NCBI GenBank assembly: GCA_965238125.1
Contig: OZ250179.1
Span: 1,364,001-1,428,000, forward strand
Direction of reading: 5' to 3'
DNA from: UBA6623 sp965238125
GTDB lineage: Bacteria; Acidobacteriota; Terriglobia; Bryobacterales; UBA6623
DNA length: 64,000 nucleotides
This document shows positions 17,699-27,275 of this stretch, one piece after another (within the stretch, counting starts at the first letter, position 1; each line of letters begins with the position of its first letter). A program made the translations under genes and the position numbers. Under the pieces are notes generated by a model that did not search any database, had not been told where the DNA came from, and saw only the letters and a program-made list of their open reading frames with translations.

Positions 17699-19364
17699 CC
17701 CGCATTTTCAATTTGATGTATGAGCTTCAGACCATCCAGCGACCTTCAGCGTCTTTATTGATAGGGGCTAGAGCCCGATAAGGACGCCATGGAGGTCAAC
17801 ACCCGATGGGTGAAAAAGAAAACAAGCCGTTTCAGCTCACGTTCAATGGATTTCTCAAAGTCGATTTCCAAGGATCGCGAGTCACCTCGGATGGCGGTCT
17901 GATTCTCGTTCGCGAACTGGATGAACGACTCGGACTCGGGAAGCTGATCGACGAGCATCTCAGCGACTCGCGACAAGGCTTGAACAAGAAGTTCTCGCTG
18001 GCCGATCTGCTGCGGCAGTCGGTCTACAGCCGACTCGCTGGCTACGAGGACCTCAATGACGCCGTTCGAGTATCCGCCGATCCGACCTTTCGCTTGATCG
18101 GCTCGAAGAGGAACTGGGATCGCGGAGCAGCCTTGACCTCGACGCTGCATGGCTTCGAGACGGAGATGCTGGCGAGCGAAGAGAACTTGCTGGGGCTGAT
18201 GGCAGTGAACCGGGAGCTGGTCGCGCAAGCCGAAGCTCCCGACGGTTCAGACCGCGTGGTGCTCGACATGGACTCCACGGAGAGCCCCGTCCACGGCCAA
18301 CAGGAAGGCAGTGCCTACAACGGCCATTTTGAGTCCCTCTGCTATCACCCGCTGTTGCTGTTCAACCAGCACGGCGACTGCCTAGGCGCGAAGCTGCGTC
18401 CCGGCAACGTGCACAGCGCCGAGGACTGGGACGAGCTGCTACTGCCGGAGATCGAACGACAACAGGCGGAGGGCAAACAGGTGACGTTCCGCGCCGACGC
18501 CGCCTTCGCCAAGCCCGAGATCTACGAGGCGATGGAGGAGCGCGGCGTGGACTACGTGATTCGCATCCCGGCGAACAAGAGCCTGGAGCTGGAGATCGAG
18601 GACATCCTGTTTCGGCCACCGGGCAGGCCGAACGCCAAGCCCCTAGTGCGCTACAAGAGTTTTCGCTATCAGGCCGAGAGCTGGTCGAAGGCAAGGCGAG
18701 TTGTCGCCAAGGTCGAGCATCACCAGGGCGAACTATTCCCGCGCGTCGGATTTGTCGTGACGAGCATGAGCTTGCCGAGCCGCTCGGTCGTGCGGTTCTA
18801 CAACAAGCGCGGCACGGCGGAGCAGTGGATCAAAGAAGGCAAACAGGCCACGCACTGGACCCGCTTGTCGTGTCACCGCTTCCGAGCCAACGAGGTACGG
18901 CTGCAACTCAGCGTGCTGGCCTACAACCTGGGCAACCTGTGGCGGCGGCTAGGGCTGCCACAGCGAATCAAAAGCTGGTCGCTAACGAGTTTGCAACACA
19001 GGTTGATGAAGACCGGCGGTCGGCTGGTCAAGCATGCTCGCTACTACTGGTTGCTGCTGGCGGAGGGGCATCTGAACCGGCGGCTGTTCGGTGACATGCT
19101 GCATAGGATCTGGGCGCTGCCTGTGCCGGGTGGGTAGCGTTGCCCGGGCGAGGATCAACAGTTTTTGGCTCCAAAAAGGTTTCGCAGGGAGCAGTGTCGG
19201 CCGGAGCGCCGTTCAGTCCGCTCAATCAACGTCTGTGAGCGGACGGACGAGCCCTGGCGCCTACCGGCGGAGGTGATGTGCAGGGTTCAGCGCGAAAAGA
19301 CGTGGTATTCGGCGCAGCGGGGGTGTATCCTGTGACCGTGCCAGGGCCAAAATGGAAATCCTGG
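17699..19364 (+). mobile_element. IS1380-family insertion sequence, copy 1 (1666 bp)
   Basis: The left end CCCGCATTTTCAATTTG and the reverse of the right end CCAGGATTTCCATTTTGG form imperfect inverted repeats. The same 1666-bp unit occurs at 43904 (with an insert) and 49608 (reverse, diverged). Flanks are CTAG before and CTCG after, so the target duplication is at best imperfect. Both neighbouring genes are truncated, so deletion or recombination has probably followed insertion. Confidence 0.9.
17806..19137 (+). CDS. IS1380-family transposase
   Basis: This 443-residue DDE transposase starts MGEKENKPFQLTFNGFLKVD. The family pattern is RVTSDGGLILVRELDERLG near residue 25 and LDMDSTESPVHGQQ near 150, followed by YNGHFESLCYHPLLLF. 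KRGTAEQWIKEGKQATHW near 335 holds the catalytic Glu region. It is full length and probably active. It is nearly identical to copy 2: two differences were seen in the first 281 residues. Confidence 0.95.
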   Translation: MGEKENKPFQLTFNGFLKVDFQGSRVTSDGGLILVRELDERLGLGKLIDEHLSDSRQGLNKKFSLADLLRQSVYSRLAGYEDLNDAVRVSADPTFRLIGSKRNWDRGAALTSTLHGFETEMLASEENLLGLMAVNRELVAQAEAPDGSDRVVLDMDSTESPVHGQQEGSAYNGHFESLCYHPLLLFNQHGDCLGAKLRPGNVHSAEDWDELLLPEIERQQAEGKQVTFRADAAFAKPEIYEAMEERGVDYVIRIPANKSLELEIEDILFRPPGRPNAKPLVRYKSFRYQAESWSKARRVVAKVEHHQGELFPRVGFVVTSMSLPSRSVVRFYNKRGTAEQWIKEGKQATHWTRLSCHRFRANEVRLQLSVLAYNLGNLWRRLGLPQRIKSWSLTSLQHRLMKTGGRLVKHARYYWLLLAEGHLNRRLFGDMLHRIWALPVPGG

Positions 19365-20438
19365 CTCGGTGCTTGGAAGGCGCGGACTGAAAAGACCGGC
19401 GGCATGATCCCGTCGAACATCGGCCTCGACGGCGAGCCCGGCGGCGAGTATAACGGGCAATGGTGGAAGGGAACGTATGGCTGGAACTTCACGATCTTCG
19501 ACGGCGAGCTACAAGACATCGCGCACCGCAACTATTTCACGGCGTCCTCTTGGCCGGGCTTCGCGAACGGGCTACTGCTGACCGGCAACTTTTCCTATAT
19601 CGACGTCCTTCGTCGGCAACTGGACCTGGTCTACGAACACAAGAAAACCATCGACGGCAAGACCCTGCTGCCTCAAATGTACGGCGATCCGCGCGGCTAC
19701 AAACACAACGGCCCGCCCGAGTTCTATCACTACACCGAAAATCTCTTCACCGATCGGCTGACCGAAATCTACCTGTGGTCGATGGACCGCAAGGACCTTG
19801 CTCGGATCCCGACCGAAAAAGGCTGGCTTGCGTTTCTCGAGGGCAACGACCCCGGCTATCCCGCGCGGGCGATGCGGCAGGATTTCGAGCACATCCGCGA
19901 AAGAACCGATCGCATGCGCAACGACCCGACCTCGCCCGACACGCGATTAGCGGATTACCTGCTCGACATTGTGCCCGCAACGACCGAGCATCTCTTACGC
20001 TTGACGACCGGCGGCTATTTTGCACGCGGCAGAATCTGGGTGCTGCACAGCCGCCTGCGGTACTTTGACCCGGTCCGCCGCCGCTCGGGACTCCCCGACG
20101 ACGTGGCGGCGCTTGTCGAAAACATGGACGCGGATTCGGTGACGGTTACGCTGGTGAACACCAACCAACTCGAAGCCCGCGAGGTGGATGTGCAGGCGGG
20201 CGGCTACGGCGAGCATCAGTTTCAAGGTGTCACGGGAGTCGCCGAACCGAACACCGACGACCCCAATTCAAACGAGCGCATAACAACCGGGGCTAAGCAA
20301 TTCAGCGCGCCCTATGTAACCGTCCGCCTCGAGCCCGGCTGCGGCGCACGCTTGGTCTTTTCGATGGATCGGTACGCCAACCCGCCAACCTTGGCCCAGC
20401 CCTGGAATCGCGGTAGGTTGGTCAAGCACCGACGGTAG
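19365..20438 (+). pseudogene. Conserved secreted-type protein, 5' end removed by IS1380
   Basis: The coding sequence continues from the IS right end as LGAWKARTEKTGGMIPSNIG, then GTYGWNFTIFDGELQDIAHR, NFSYIDVLRRQLDLVYEHKK and VPATTEHLLRLTTGGYF, ending RGRLVKHRR. The open frame extends back into the IS only by chance. About 358 residues remain, and the aromatic-rich helical pattern could suit an (alpha/alpha) toroid glycan-acting enzyme, but this is a guess. The missing N-terminus makes it non-functional. Confidence 0.6.
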
Positions 20439-20530
20439 ATGTGGAGCCACAAATGATGAGGTGAGGAAAAGCCCGGCGAGATCGCAAATTTCTACAGCCG
20501 CGAAGCGGCGGCAGGAACGCCCCCGGCACC

Positions 20531-20577
20531 GATTTTCATGGCGGTATTATGAACCTGCGGATTCATGGAAACTAGAC
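20531..20577 (+). repeat. Palindromic intergenic repeat A, copy 2
   Basis: TTTTCATGGCGGTATTATGA, then ACCTGCGGATTCATGGAAAC. It lies about 55 bp before the start of the Aas-like gene. Compare 1401, 30868, 42182 and 43795. Confidence 0.75.
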
Positions 20578-20632
20578 CGGCCTCCATTCTTCCGTACCCC
20601 AGAGTAAAACCGGGGCCGGCGCCCTCTTCCCC

Positions 20633-23600
20633 ATGCCTTTCGGCCAATACAAAGACCTGCTTCGCTCCCGCGGCTTCGCGTCGCTGCTGTGGACCCAACT
20701 GCTCGGAGCCTTCAACGACAGCGTCTTTAAGATCGTCGTCACCCTGCTGGCGACCACCACAACATCGAGCGGCTCGGGAGGCCGTGACCTGGCTCTGGTC
20801 GGTGCGGTCTTCATCCTGCCGTTCTTTCTGTTTTCTGGTTATGCCGGCCGCCTCGCCGACAGCCGCAATAAACGCACCGTTCTGATCGCGACCAAGTCGA
20901 TCGAAATCTTCTCGATGCTCTTGGCCGTGTGGGCGCTTTGGATCAGCAGTTTTGCTTTCCTGCTCGCGGTGCTGTTCTTGATGGCTTTGCAATCGACGCT
21001 GTTCAGCCCGGCGAAATACGGCATCGTGCCCGAGATGGTTCCCGACAAGGACCTCTCGCGCGCCAACGCCCTGGTCCAAATGACCACCAACCTCGCCATC
21101 ATTTTCGGCACCTGGATCGGCAGCGAAATGCTCGCCGCATGGCCCGACGATAGTTGGCGCATCGGTGTCGTGCTGGCCATCATCGCCGTCACCGGCTTCA
21201 CGGTAAGTTTCGGCATCGGCCGCGTTCCCGACCCGACCGTGCGAAAACCTTTCCAACTGAACCCGTGGAGAGAGATCGGCCAAGGCCTGCGCACCCTCTA
21301 CCGCGACAAGCCCCTTTGGCTGACCGTGCTGGGCATCTCCTACTTCTGGATGCTCGGTGCGCTGTTGCAACTCGACATTGTGCTGTTTACCCGCGACGTT
21401 CTCCAAGCCGGGCAAGCATGGGCCGGCCGCCTGATCGCGTTCATGGGCTTGGGAATCGCCCTCGGCAGTCTGGCGGCCGGAAGACTTTCCGGCGACAAGG
21501 TCGAGCTCGGCCTCACGCCGCTCGGCTCGATCGGCATGGGATTGGCCGGGCTGGGGCTGGCGGCCGGCGATTCCTTCCTGCGCGCGGGCCTTTTCATGGC
21601 CCTGCTGGGTTTCGCCGCCGGCCTGTTCATCGTTCCGCTAAATTCGCTGCTGCAACAGCGCAGCGACGCAAGAGAGCGCGGCAGACTGATCGCGGCGAAT
21701 AACTTCCTCAACATGTTCGGCGTGCTGGCGGCCTCGAGCGCGCTTTACGCACTAAACGATTTGGCGGCGGTCGGACCCGATCGCATCATCTTCGTGTTCG
21801 GGATCATGACCTTCGTCGTCACGGCCTACATGCTGACCGTGGTGCCCGATTTCTTGATCCGTTTCGTGTTGTGGATGCTGACCCACACCGTCTACCGCAT
21901 TCGCATCGTCGGACAGGAGAACGTCCCGTTCCGCGGCCCCGCTCTGCTGGTCAGCAATCACCTCTCCTACATCGACGGCTTTCTGGTCGGCGGCTGCGTA
22001 CAGCGCTTCTTGCGCTTTCTGATCTACCGCCCCTATTACGAGATGAAGGCGTTCAACTGGATTTTGAGCCGCATGCACGCCATCCCCATCCAAGGCGGCG
22101 ACCCGGAAAAAGTGGCCGAATCGATCGAGCTGGCGCGGGAACAGCTTCGCCAAGGCCACGTCGTCTGCATCTTCGCCGAGGGCTCGGTTAGCCGCACCGG
22201 CAACATGATGCGCTTTAAACCCGGCTTCGAGCGCATCATGGAAGGCATCGCCGCGGACGGCCTCGACGTCCCGATCATTCCGGTCAACCTCGATCGCGTC
22301 TGGGGCAGCATCTTCAGCATGAAAGACGGCAAAGCCTTCTTCCGCGTACCGGAGAGCCTGCGCTATCCCATCACCGTTTCCTTCGGGCGTCCCTTGCCCT
22401 CGACCGCCAACACCACCGAAGTCCGCCAGGCCGTCTTGGAACTCGGCGCCGAGGCCGCGCGACACGCCTACGACGTCCACGACTCGCTACAGCGCCGATT
22501 CATCCGCACGGCGAAGAAACGTTGGTTTCGGCGCGCCGTCGTCGATGAACGCCGCTCGATTTCCTATGGAAGACTCTTGAGCGAGGCGTTGCTCTGGGGC
22601 CGCCGAATCAGGCTACTCGCCCGTGCCGCCGGACAAGCAAAGCCCCGCGTCGGCATCGCGCTGCCTCCCTCGATCGATGCCGTGCTGGCGAACTTGGCGA
22701 CCGTCGTCGCGGGAGGCGTATCGGTCAACCTGCCGCCGGACGCCGACGCCGCAACCCTGCACGCGCTCGCCGGCGATATCACCCTCGACGGTCTGATCAC
22801 CGACCCAGACTCCGGCTACCCCGAACTCCCGCCGGCCGCTTGGCATGCGACCATCAAGGATCTCCAATCGTCGGCGCCCGGCTGGAAAACAACGCTGCTG
22901 TCGCTCTTGGGGTTCAAAACGCCCTCGCGCGTCTTACAAACCCTGGCCTGCGGAAAGGTCGCCGGCCCCGACGCCCCGGCCGCGATCATCTTCACCGCGG
23001 GAACCGGCGGACGACGCAAACCCGTCCTGCTCTCTCACGCCAATCTCATCGCCAACGTCGAAGCGCTGGCGCAGGTGTTCTGGGTGAAACGCAATGACCG
23101 CGTCATGGGCGTGCTGCCCTTCAGCCGCGCGCTTGGCCTGACCGGCACTCTGTGGTTTCCGTTGTTAACCGGTTGCGGAGTGGTCTACGCCGCCGACCCG
23201 AAAGACGGCCCCGCGGTGGGCCGACTGGTTCGCGACACCGAGGTCACGATCTTCGTCGCGCCGCCCGATCTTTACGGCCGTTATCTCGATCAAATCCCGC
23301 GGGACTATCTAACCACGCTCCGTTGCGCCTTGGTGGGCGGAGATTTCCCCTCCGATGAATTGGCGACCCACTTCGAAGAGAAATTCGGCCTACCGTTGAT
23401 CGAGGGCTACGGTTTAGCCGAGATGACCGCCGCCGTCGCCCTGAACATTCCCGATTACATCCAAGGACATCGAAAACAAATCGGAACGAAACCGGGAACC
23501 GTGGGCCATCCGCTTCCCGGCATTGTCGCCAAGATCATCGACAGGGCGACCGGGGAAAGCGCCGTCCCGGACGAGCCCGGCGCATTGTGGATCAAAGGCC

Positions 23601-23749
23601 CGAGCCGAATGCTCGGCTACGCCGACGACCCGACGGCAAGCGAGGCCGTCTTCGACAACGGCTGGCTCCAAACCGGCGACACCGCCGCGATCGATGGCGA
23701 TGGTTTTCTGCGGATCATCGCCACTGAGCGGAAGGCCCCCGACCGTTAG
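20633..23749 (+). CDS. Aas-like lysophospholipid transporter/acyltransferase/acyl-ACP synthetase, C-terminus missing
   Basis: The 1038-residue membrane protein has three parts. Residues 1-415 are an MFS transporter (about 12 TM segments, LplT-like). Residues 420-610 are a PlsC-type acyltransferase with the NHLSYID (HX4D) motif near 440 and EGSVSRTG near 519. Residues 650-1038 are an AMP-binding acyl-ACP synthetase with IIFTAGTGGRRKPVL near 782 and EGYGLAEMTAAVAL near 925. It recycles lysophospholipids by re-acylation. The synthetase domain stops at GDGFLRIIATERKAPDR, before the mobile C-terminal subdomain with its catalytic Lys. The following bases resemble the end of another gene, so the 3' end was probably replaced. 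Confidence 0.9.
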   Translation: MPFGQYKDLLRSRGFASLLWTQLLGAFNDSVFKIVVTLLATTTTSSGSGGRDLALVGAVFILPFFLFSGYAGRLADSRNKRTVLIATKSIEIFSMLLAVWALWISSFAFLLAVLFLMALQSTLFSPAKYGIVPEMVPDKDLSRANALVQMTTNLAIIFGTWIGSEMLAAWPDDSWRIGVVLAIIAVTGFTVSFGIGRVPDPTVRKPFQLNPWREIGQGLRTLYRDKPLWLTVLGISYFWMLGALLQLDIVLFTRDVLQAGQAWAGRLIAFMGLGIALGSLAAGRLSGDKVELGLTPLGSIGMGLAGLGLAAGDSFLRAGLFMALLGFAAGLFIVPLNSLLQQRSDARERGRLIAANNFLNMFGVLAASSALYALNDLAAVGPDRIIFVFGIMTFVVTAYMLTVVPDFLIRFVLWMLTHTVYRIRIVGQENVPFRGPALLVSNHLSYIDGFLVGGCVQRFLRFLIYRPYYEMKAFNWILSRMHAIPIQGGDPEKVAESIELAREQLRQGHVVCIFAEGSVSRTGNMMRFKPGFERIMEGIAADGLDVPIIPVNLDRVWGSIFSMKDGKAFFRVPESLRYPITVSFGRPLPSTANTTEVRQAVLELGAEAARHAYDVHDSLQRRFIRTAKKRWFRRAVVDERRSISYGRLLSEALLWGRRIRLLARAAGQAKPRVGIALPPSIDAVLANLATVVAGGVSVNLPPDADAATLHALAGDITLDGLITDPDSGYPELPPAAWHATIKDLQSSAPGWKTTLLSLLGFKTPSRVLQTLACGKVAGPDAPAAIIFTAGTGGRRKPVLLSHANLIANVEALAQVFWVKRNDRVMGVLPFSRALGLTGTLWFPLLTGCGVVYAADPKDGPAVGRLVRDTEVTIFVAPPDLYGRYLDQIPRDYLTTLRCALVGGDFPSDELATHFEEKFGLPLIEGYGLAEMTAAVALNIPDYIQGHRKQIGTKPGTVGHPLPGIVAKIIDRATGESAVPDEPGALWIKGPSRMLGYADDPTASEAVFDNGWLQTGDTAAIDGDGFLRIIATERKAPDR

Positions 23750-23856
23750 CGGCCACCCGCCGGCCGAACGAACTGACGAAACCACTCAATCATATAATTC
23801 GAGCCAAGGTTAGACGGTATACTGTTCCCTTCACCCGTTGTACCGAGAAGGACTCC

Positions 23857-24282
23857 ATGGCCCACGCCCAAGACCCCACCGATCCGATTCGCGGGAAAGC
23901 CGCGACGTTCCCTGCCGTAGCCAAAGGGGCGTCCTGCAACCAGAGTTCCTTCAAGGCGGGCAAAGGCTCGTTCCTCTTCATCGGACCTGGGGCCAAGGGG
24001 CAGGGATTCAAAGCCATGTTCAAACTCGAACATTCCATGCCCCAGGCCGGCAAGTTGGCGGCCAAGGACCCGGATCGCTTTCAGGTCGGGTCCACCGGCT
24101 GGGTGACGACGCGCTTCACTGCGGAGAAGCCGCTTCCCCAATCCATCTGGGAAAAGTGGCTGAAAGAATCCTACGATTTGACTGTCAAGAAAACGACCGC
24201 GAAAAAGAAATTCGCGAAGAAGAAGACTACTTCTTCACGACCTCCCGGTGTCTCCCCTGCTCATTCGGCCGCCGCGAAATAG
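23857..24282 (+). CDS. MmcQ/YjbR-like conserved protein
   Basis: The 141-residue protein starts at ATG 23857 after GAGAAGGAC. The core (GKGSFLFIGPGAKGQGFKAM, LAAKDPDRFQVGSTGWVTTR, WEKWLKESYDL) resembles the small YjbR/MmcQ fold proteins, whose function is unclear. The tail is Lys-rich (KKTTAKKKFAKKK), which would favour nucleic-acid binding. It overlaps the convergent gene by 22 bp. The family call is by general resemblance. Confidence 0.6.
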   Translation: MAHAQDPTDPIRGKAATFPAVAKGASCNQSSFKAGKGSFLFIGPGAKGQGFKAMFKLEHSMPQAGKLAAKDPDRFQVGSTGWVTTRFTAEKPLPQSIWEKWLKESYDLTVKKTTAKKKFAKKKTTSSRPPGVSPAHSAAAK

Positions 24283-25919
24283 AGGCTACCCAATCGCTCA
24301 CTGCGGAACACCGCCCAGCCGATCGGATCGTCCGGGTCGGCGCTGTCGACAACCAACTCGAAGACTTTCTCGGGTGGATTGGTGTGAGTTACTTCGACAA
24401 TCCGCGCCCAGTGCCGGCCGCCGGTGATGTCGCTCGACATGTTTCCGTCCTTGTCGCGAACGCGCCCGCCGTCGGTAACCAGCACATTGCCGGTCTGGGA
24501 CAACGAGTCGGCTTCACTGATGAAGGCGGAGAAAAAGATCTCGTCCCCGGGACCGCCGTATGTCCAGCCTTGTTTTACCGTCTTGGCGGCGGCATCAATG
24601 GCGTATTCCACCACCCGGCTGTAGCTGTCCTTGTCTTCCAGCTTTTTTCCCGGCGGCCACGACCGAAAGTTGCCGTTATCAAACAGCAACACGGTTCCCG
24701 ACCCGGTCATCTTGGCCGCGTGCTGGTGATATTGCCAGGCAAGCTCGCCTTGCGATTCGAGTAAGTAAGGCTTCCAGGGATCTTTCCAACCCTCGTGCGT
24801 ATCCAGAATCCAGATCAGCTCCCCGGTCTCGCGCGAGAATTTCACCACAGCGTCCTGATGGCGGAATGACAGAACGATCGAATCATCCGAGGCGTCGTAA
24901 AAGATACTGTTCCCGTGCGCCCAATCCCGAGTCATCCCCTCGACTTCCGTGTACGCCCAGTCATTCCAGATCGGCGCCAACGAATCGTACCCGACTCGAT
25001 TGACGTCAAGCATATCCATCAGCTTCCACTCGCGGACAATCGACCCGTCCCGAGCGAATTCCACCACGATGTCGCCAATGACTTTCGCCGTCTCCTTGTT
25101 GGCATCCGGTTTCGCCGGATCGGTCGGATAGTTTTCGATCCGCCGCATTTCCGTCGAGAGGACCAGCAAATTCCCCGAGGGCATCTGGAGGATCCCGTGG
25201 TGAAACGTTTCGGTCTCCACGGGGATCGATCCTTCGGGTACTTTCTCGACAGCCTCGGGATTCGGATGCCGGGCCGCGTGCCATTGCGCGACGACATTAC
25301 CGAGCATGTCCATCTCGAAGGCTCGGTTGTGCCCGATGACGCAAAGCAGATTGCCGTTCGGTAGCGGATGCGGATCCCCGAGCGCCTCGTCGCCGCGGTA
25401 ATACCAGACCACCTCTCCGTTGGCATCCACGGCCAACGCCAGGCCGTACTCCTCATCCGTCTCACCGCCGGTAGGCCACTTCATCGGAGCAAAAATCGTC
25501 ACCCCCGGCTCCATCTTGTCGGGGACGGCCACCGCGGCTTTGATTGGCGGGAAGTCGTCGGGCAAGGGAGCGGTTTCGAACTCCAGCTCGTGAACCTCGG
25601 TGCTCACGTTGCCGGCCTGGTCGCGAGCCCTCACCCGAAGTTGATGTTTTCGGCCGGCCTTGAATCCGAGAACCGCCCTGGCGTGCTCCGTCGCCGGATC
25701 CCCCGACGTCGGGACTACCCACTCGCGCTTACCGTCGCTCACCTCGATAACCAGCTCGGCGGGCTCATCCGTCGTGGCCGAAACAATGGCCGCGAGCGGA
25801 ACGGCCGGGTTGGGATTGGGAGCCAGTGTCGGCGCGGACGTGAAGCTCGGCGCGGTGGTATCTCCGCAGCCCAACACGAATATCGCCGCAATGGCTGCAA
25901 AAGTCTGTCGAAGGGCCAC
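24261..25919 (-). CDS. Arylsulfotransferase (ASST)-like lipoprotein
   Basis: The start is GTG 25919, preceded by AAAGGAG. It gives a lipoprotein signal ending FVLGCGD, with the acylated Cys near residue 17. The frame open upstream to 26267 has no such signal. About 552 residues. A fibronectin-like region comes first, then a propeller-like ASST region: LPNGNLLCVIGHNRAFEMDM, ETFHHGILQMPSGNLLVLS, DWAHGNSIFYDASDDSIVLS. The His-rich motifs match the arylsulfotransferase family, which transfers sulfate between phenols, but substrate and activity are not certain. Confidence 0.8.
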   Translation of the reverse strand: MALRQTFAAIAAIFVLGCGDTTAPSFTSAPTLAPNPNPAVPLAAIVSATTDEPAELVIEVSDGKREWVVPTSGDPATEHARAVLGFKAGRKHQLRVRARDQAGNVSTEVHELEFETAPLPDDFPPIKAAVAVPDKMEPGVTIFAPMKWPTGGETDEEYGLALAVDANGEVVWYYRGDEALGDPHPLPNGNLLCVIGHNRAFEMDMLGNVVAQWHAARHPNPEAVEKVPEGSIPVETETFHHGILQMPSGNLLVLSTEMRRIENYPTDPAKPDANKETAKVIGDIVVEFARDGSIVREWKLMDMLDVNRVGYDSLAPIWNDWAYTEVEGMTRDWAHGNSIFYDASDDSIVLSFRHQDAVVKFSRETGELIWILDTHEGWKDPWKPYLLESQGELAWQYHQHAAKMTGSGTVLLFDNGNFRSWPPGKKLEDKDSYSRVVEYAIDAAAKTVKQGWTYGGPGDEIFFSAFISEADSLSQTGNVLVTDGGRVRDKDGNMSSDITGGRHWARIVEVTHTNPPEKVFELVVDSADPDDPIGWAVFRSERLGSLYFAAAE

Positions 25920-26113
25920 TGGAAACTCCTTTCGATCGTGTGCACTGATCGAGTTCATTGCCCTACTCGCGCACCGGGGGCGTGTAGGTGCGATCGTCGA
26001 CAGCAAGCATTGTAGCGCCGGGCGATTGCTGACGTACTCGGTCCTATGTCCCCGTAATGTCCGCGGGGCGGCTTGAGTCGCTCTCCGACTGTCCGGGTGG
26101 CGGCTAAGGCAAC

Positions 26114-26992
26114 TCACCCCCCGCCCGACACCAGATCCAAAAACGCCTGCGCCGCGTGCGACACCTGCCGCTTGGCCGGATAAACCAATCTGATCTTGCG
26201 TTCGACTTGAATCTCCCGCACCCCCACCTCCGCCAGCGCCCCGGCGCGAAGCTCCTGCTCCACGCACATCTTGGGCAAGAACGCCACGCCCATGTTCAGT
26301 TGCACCAACTTACGAATCGTCTCGATCGTCGGCATCTCGACTTCCATATTCAACGGCACCTGGTGCCGCCGAAACGTATCGATCACCGCCGCGCGATAAG
26401 GCGAAACCACGTTGTGCGCGATAAACGTCTCCATGCCCAGCTCTTCTATCCCGACCTCGTCTCGACCCGCGAAACGGTGCTCGGGGGCCACGACGAAAGT
26501 CAACGAATCGGTGTAGATCTCCAGCGCCGCCAGCCCCGGATCGGCTGGCGCGTAACTGATCGCCCCCAGGTCCAATGACCCGGCCGAAAGCGCTTCGGGA
26601 ATGCGGCTCGACAAGCTGCGCCGAATCTCGACCTTCACTCCGGGGTAAAGCCCCCGATATCTTTCGATATGACCGATCAGATAAAGCGCCGTCGATTCGT
26701 TGGCGCCGATCGTCAATCGGCCCGCCCGCTTGTCGTGCATCTCGACCAGGGCGTTGCGCAATTCGCGGTCAAGCCCGTCAAACCGCCGAGCGTAGTCGAA
26801 GACCACACGCCCGGCGTCGGTCAACGTCAATTGCTTCGACGAGCGGTCGATCAACTTCTCATCCAACTCGGATTCCAGCCGCTTGAGGGCCAGCGAAATC
26901 GCCGGTTGCGTGCGCAGCAGTTTTCGGCCCGCGCCCGAGAAACTACCTTCCTCGACGACCGCGACAAAAGTCTCCAGCAGAGAAACGTCCAC
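26114..26992 (-). CDS. LysR-family transcriptional regulator
   Basis: The 292-residue protein has the N-terminal winged helix (MDVSLLETFVAVVEEGSFSG, KLLRTQPAISLALKRLESEL) and a periplasmic-binding-like effector domain from about residue 90. It is divergent from leuA with a 283-bp gap holding a 12-bp-arm palindrome at 27195-27225. LysR regulators often control the divergent neighbour and bind such dyads, so control of leuA and of itself is likely. The effector is unknown. Confidence 0.93.
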   Translation of the reverse strand: MDVSLLETFVAVVEEGSFSGAGRKLLRTQPAISLALKRLESELDEKLIDRSSKQLTLTDAGRVVFDYARRFDGLDRELRNALVEMHDKRAGRLTIGANESTALYLIGHIERYRGLYPGVKVEIRRSLSSRIPEALSAGSLDLGAISYAPADPGLAALEIYTDSLTFVVAPEHRFAGRDEVGIEELGMETFIAHNVVSPYRAAVIDTFRRHQVPLNMEVEMPTIETIRKLVQLNMGVAFLPKMCVEQELRAGALAEVGVREIQVERKIRLVYPAKRQVSHAAQAFLDLVSGGG

Positions 26993-27194
26993 GACGAGCC
27001 TCCTCCGTCATCCACAAACCGAGCCGCCCGTTCCCAAACTCAGCCGCGACCGTCAGGGAGCGGTATCCGATGCTGTCCGCCGCCGGCAATGACGTTGGTG
27101 ATCCTTGCAACAACCACGCGCTCCCAACGAAAACTCCTCGCAATGCTATGCGGCGCATCAATAAACCAAACTTATCTCATCACCGATCATCATA

Positions 27195-27225
27195 CTATAA
27201 TGAAAACTATAAATTTTCATTATAG
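27195..27225. promoter_or_regulatory. 31-bp palindrome between LysR gene and leuA, candidate operator
   Basis: CTATAATGAAAA and TTTTCATTATAG are perfect 12-bp arms around CTATAAA. AT-rich dyads of this size suit LysR-type binding. The site ends 50 bp before the leuA start codon, so it could also fold in the leader RNA, but no T-run follows. Confidence 0.65.
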
Positions 27226-27275
27226 GGTGTTTCTTGATTAACTAGAGGGGAACACCCGATCCCGGAGGCAAACGA

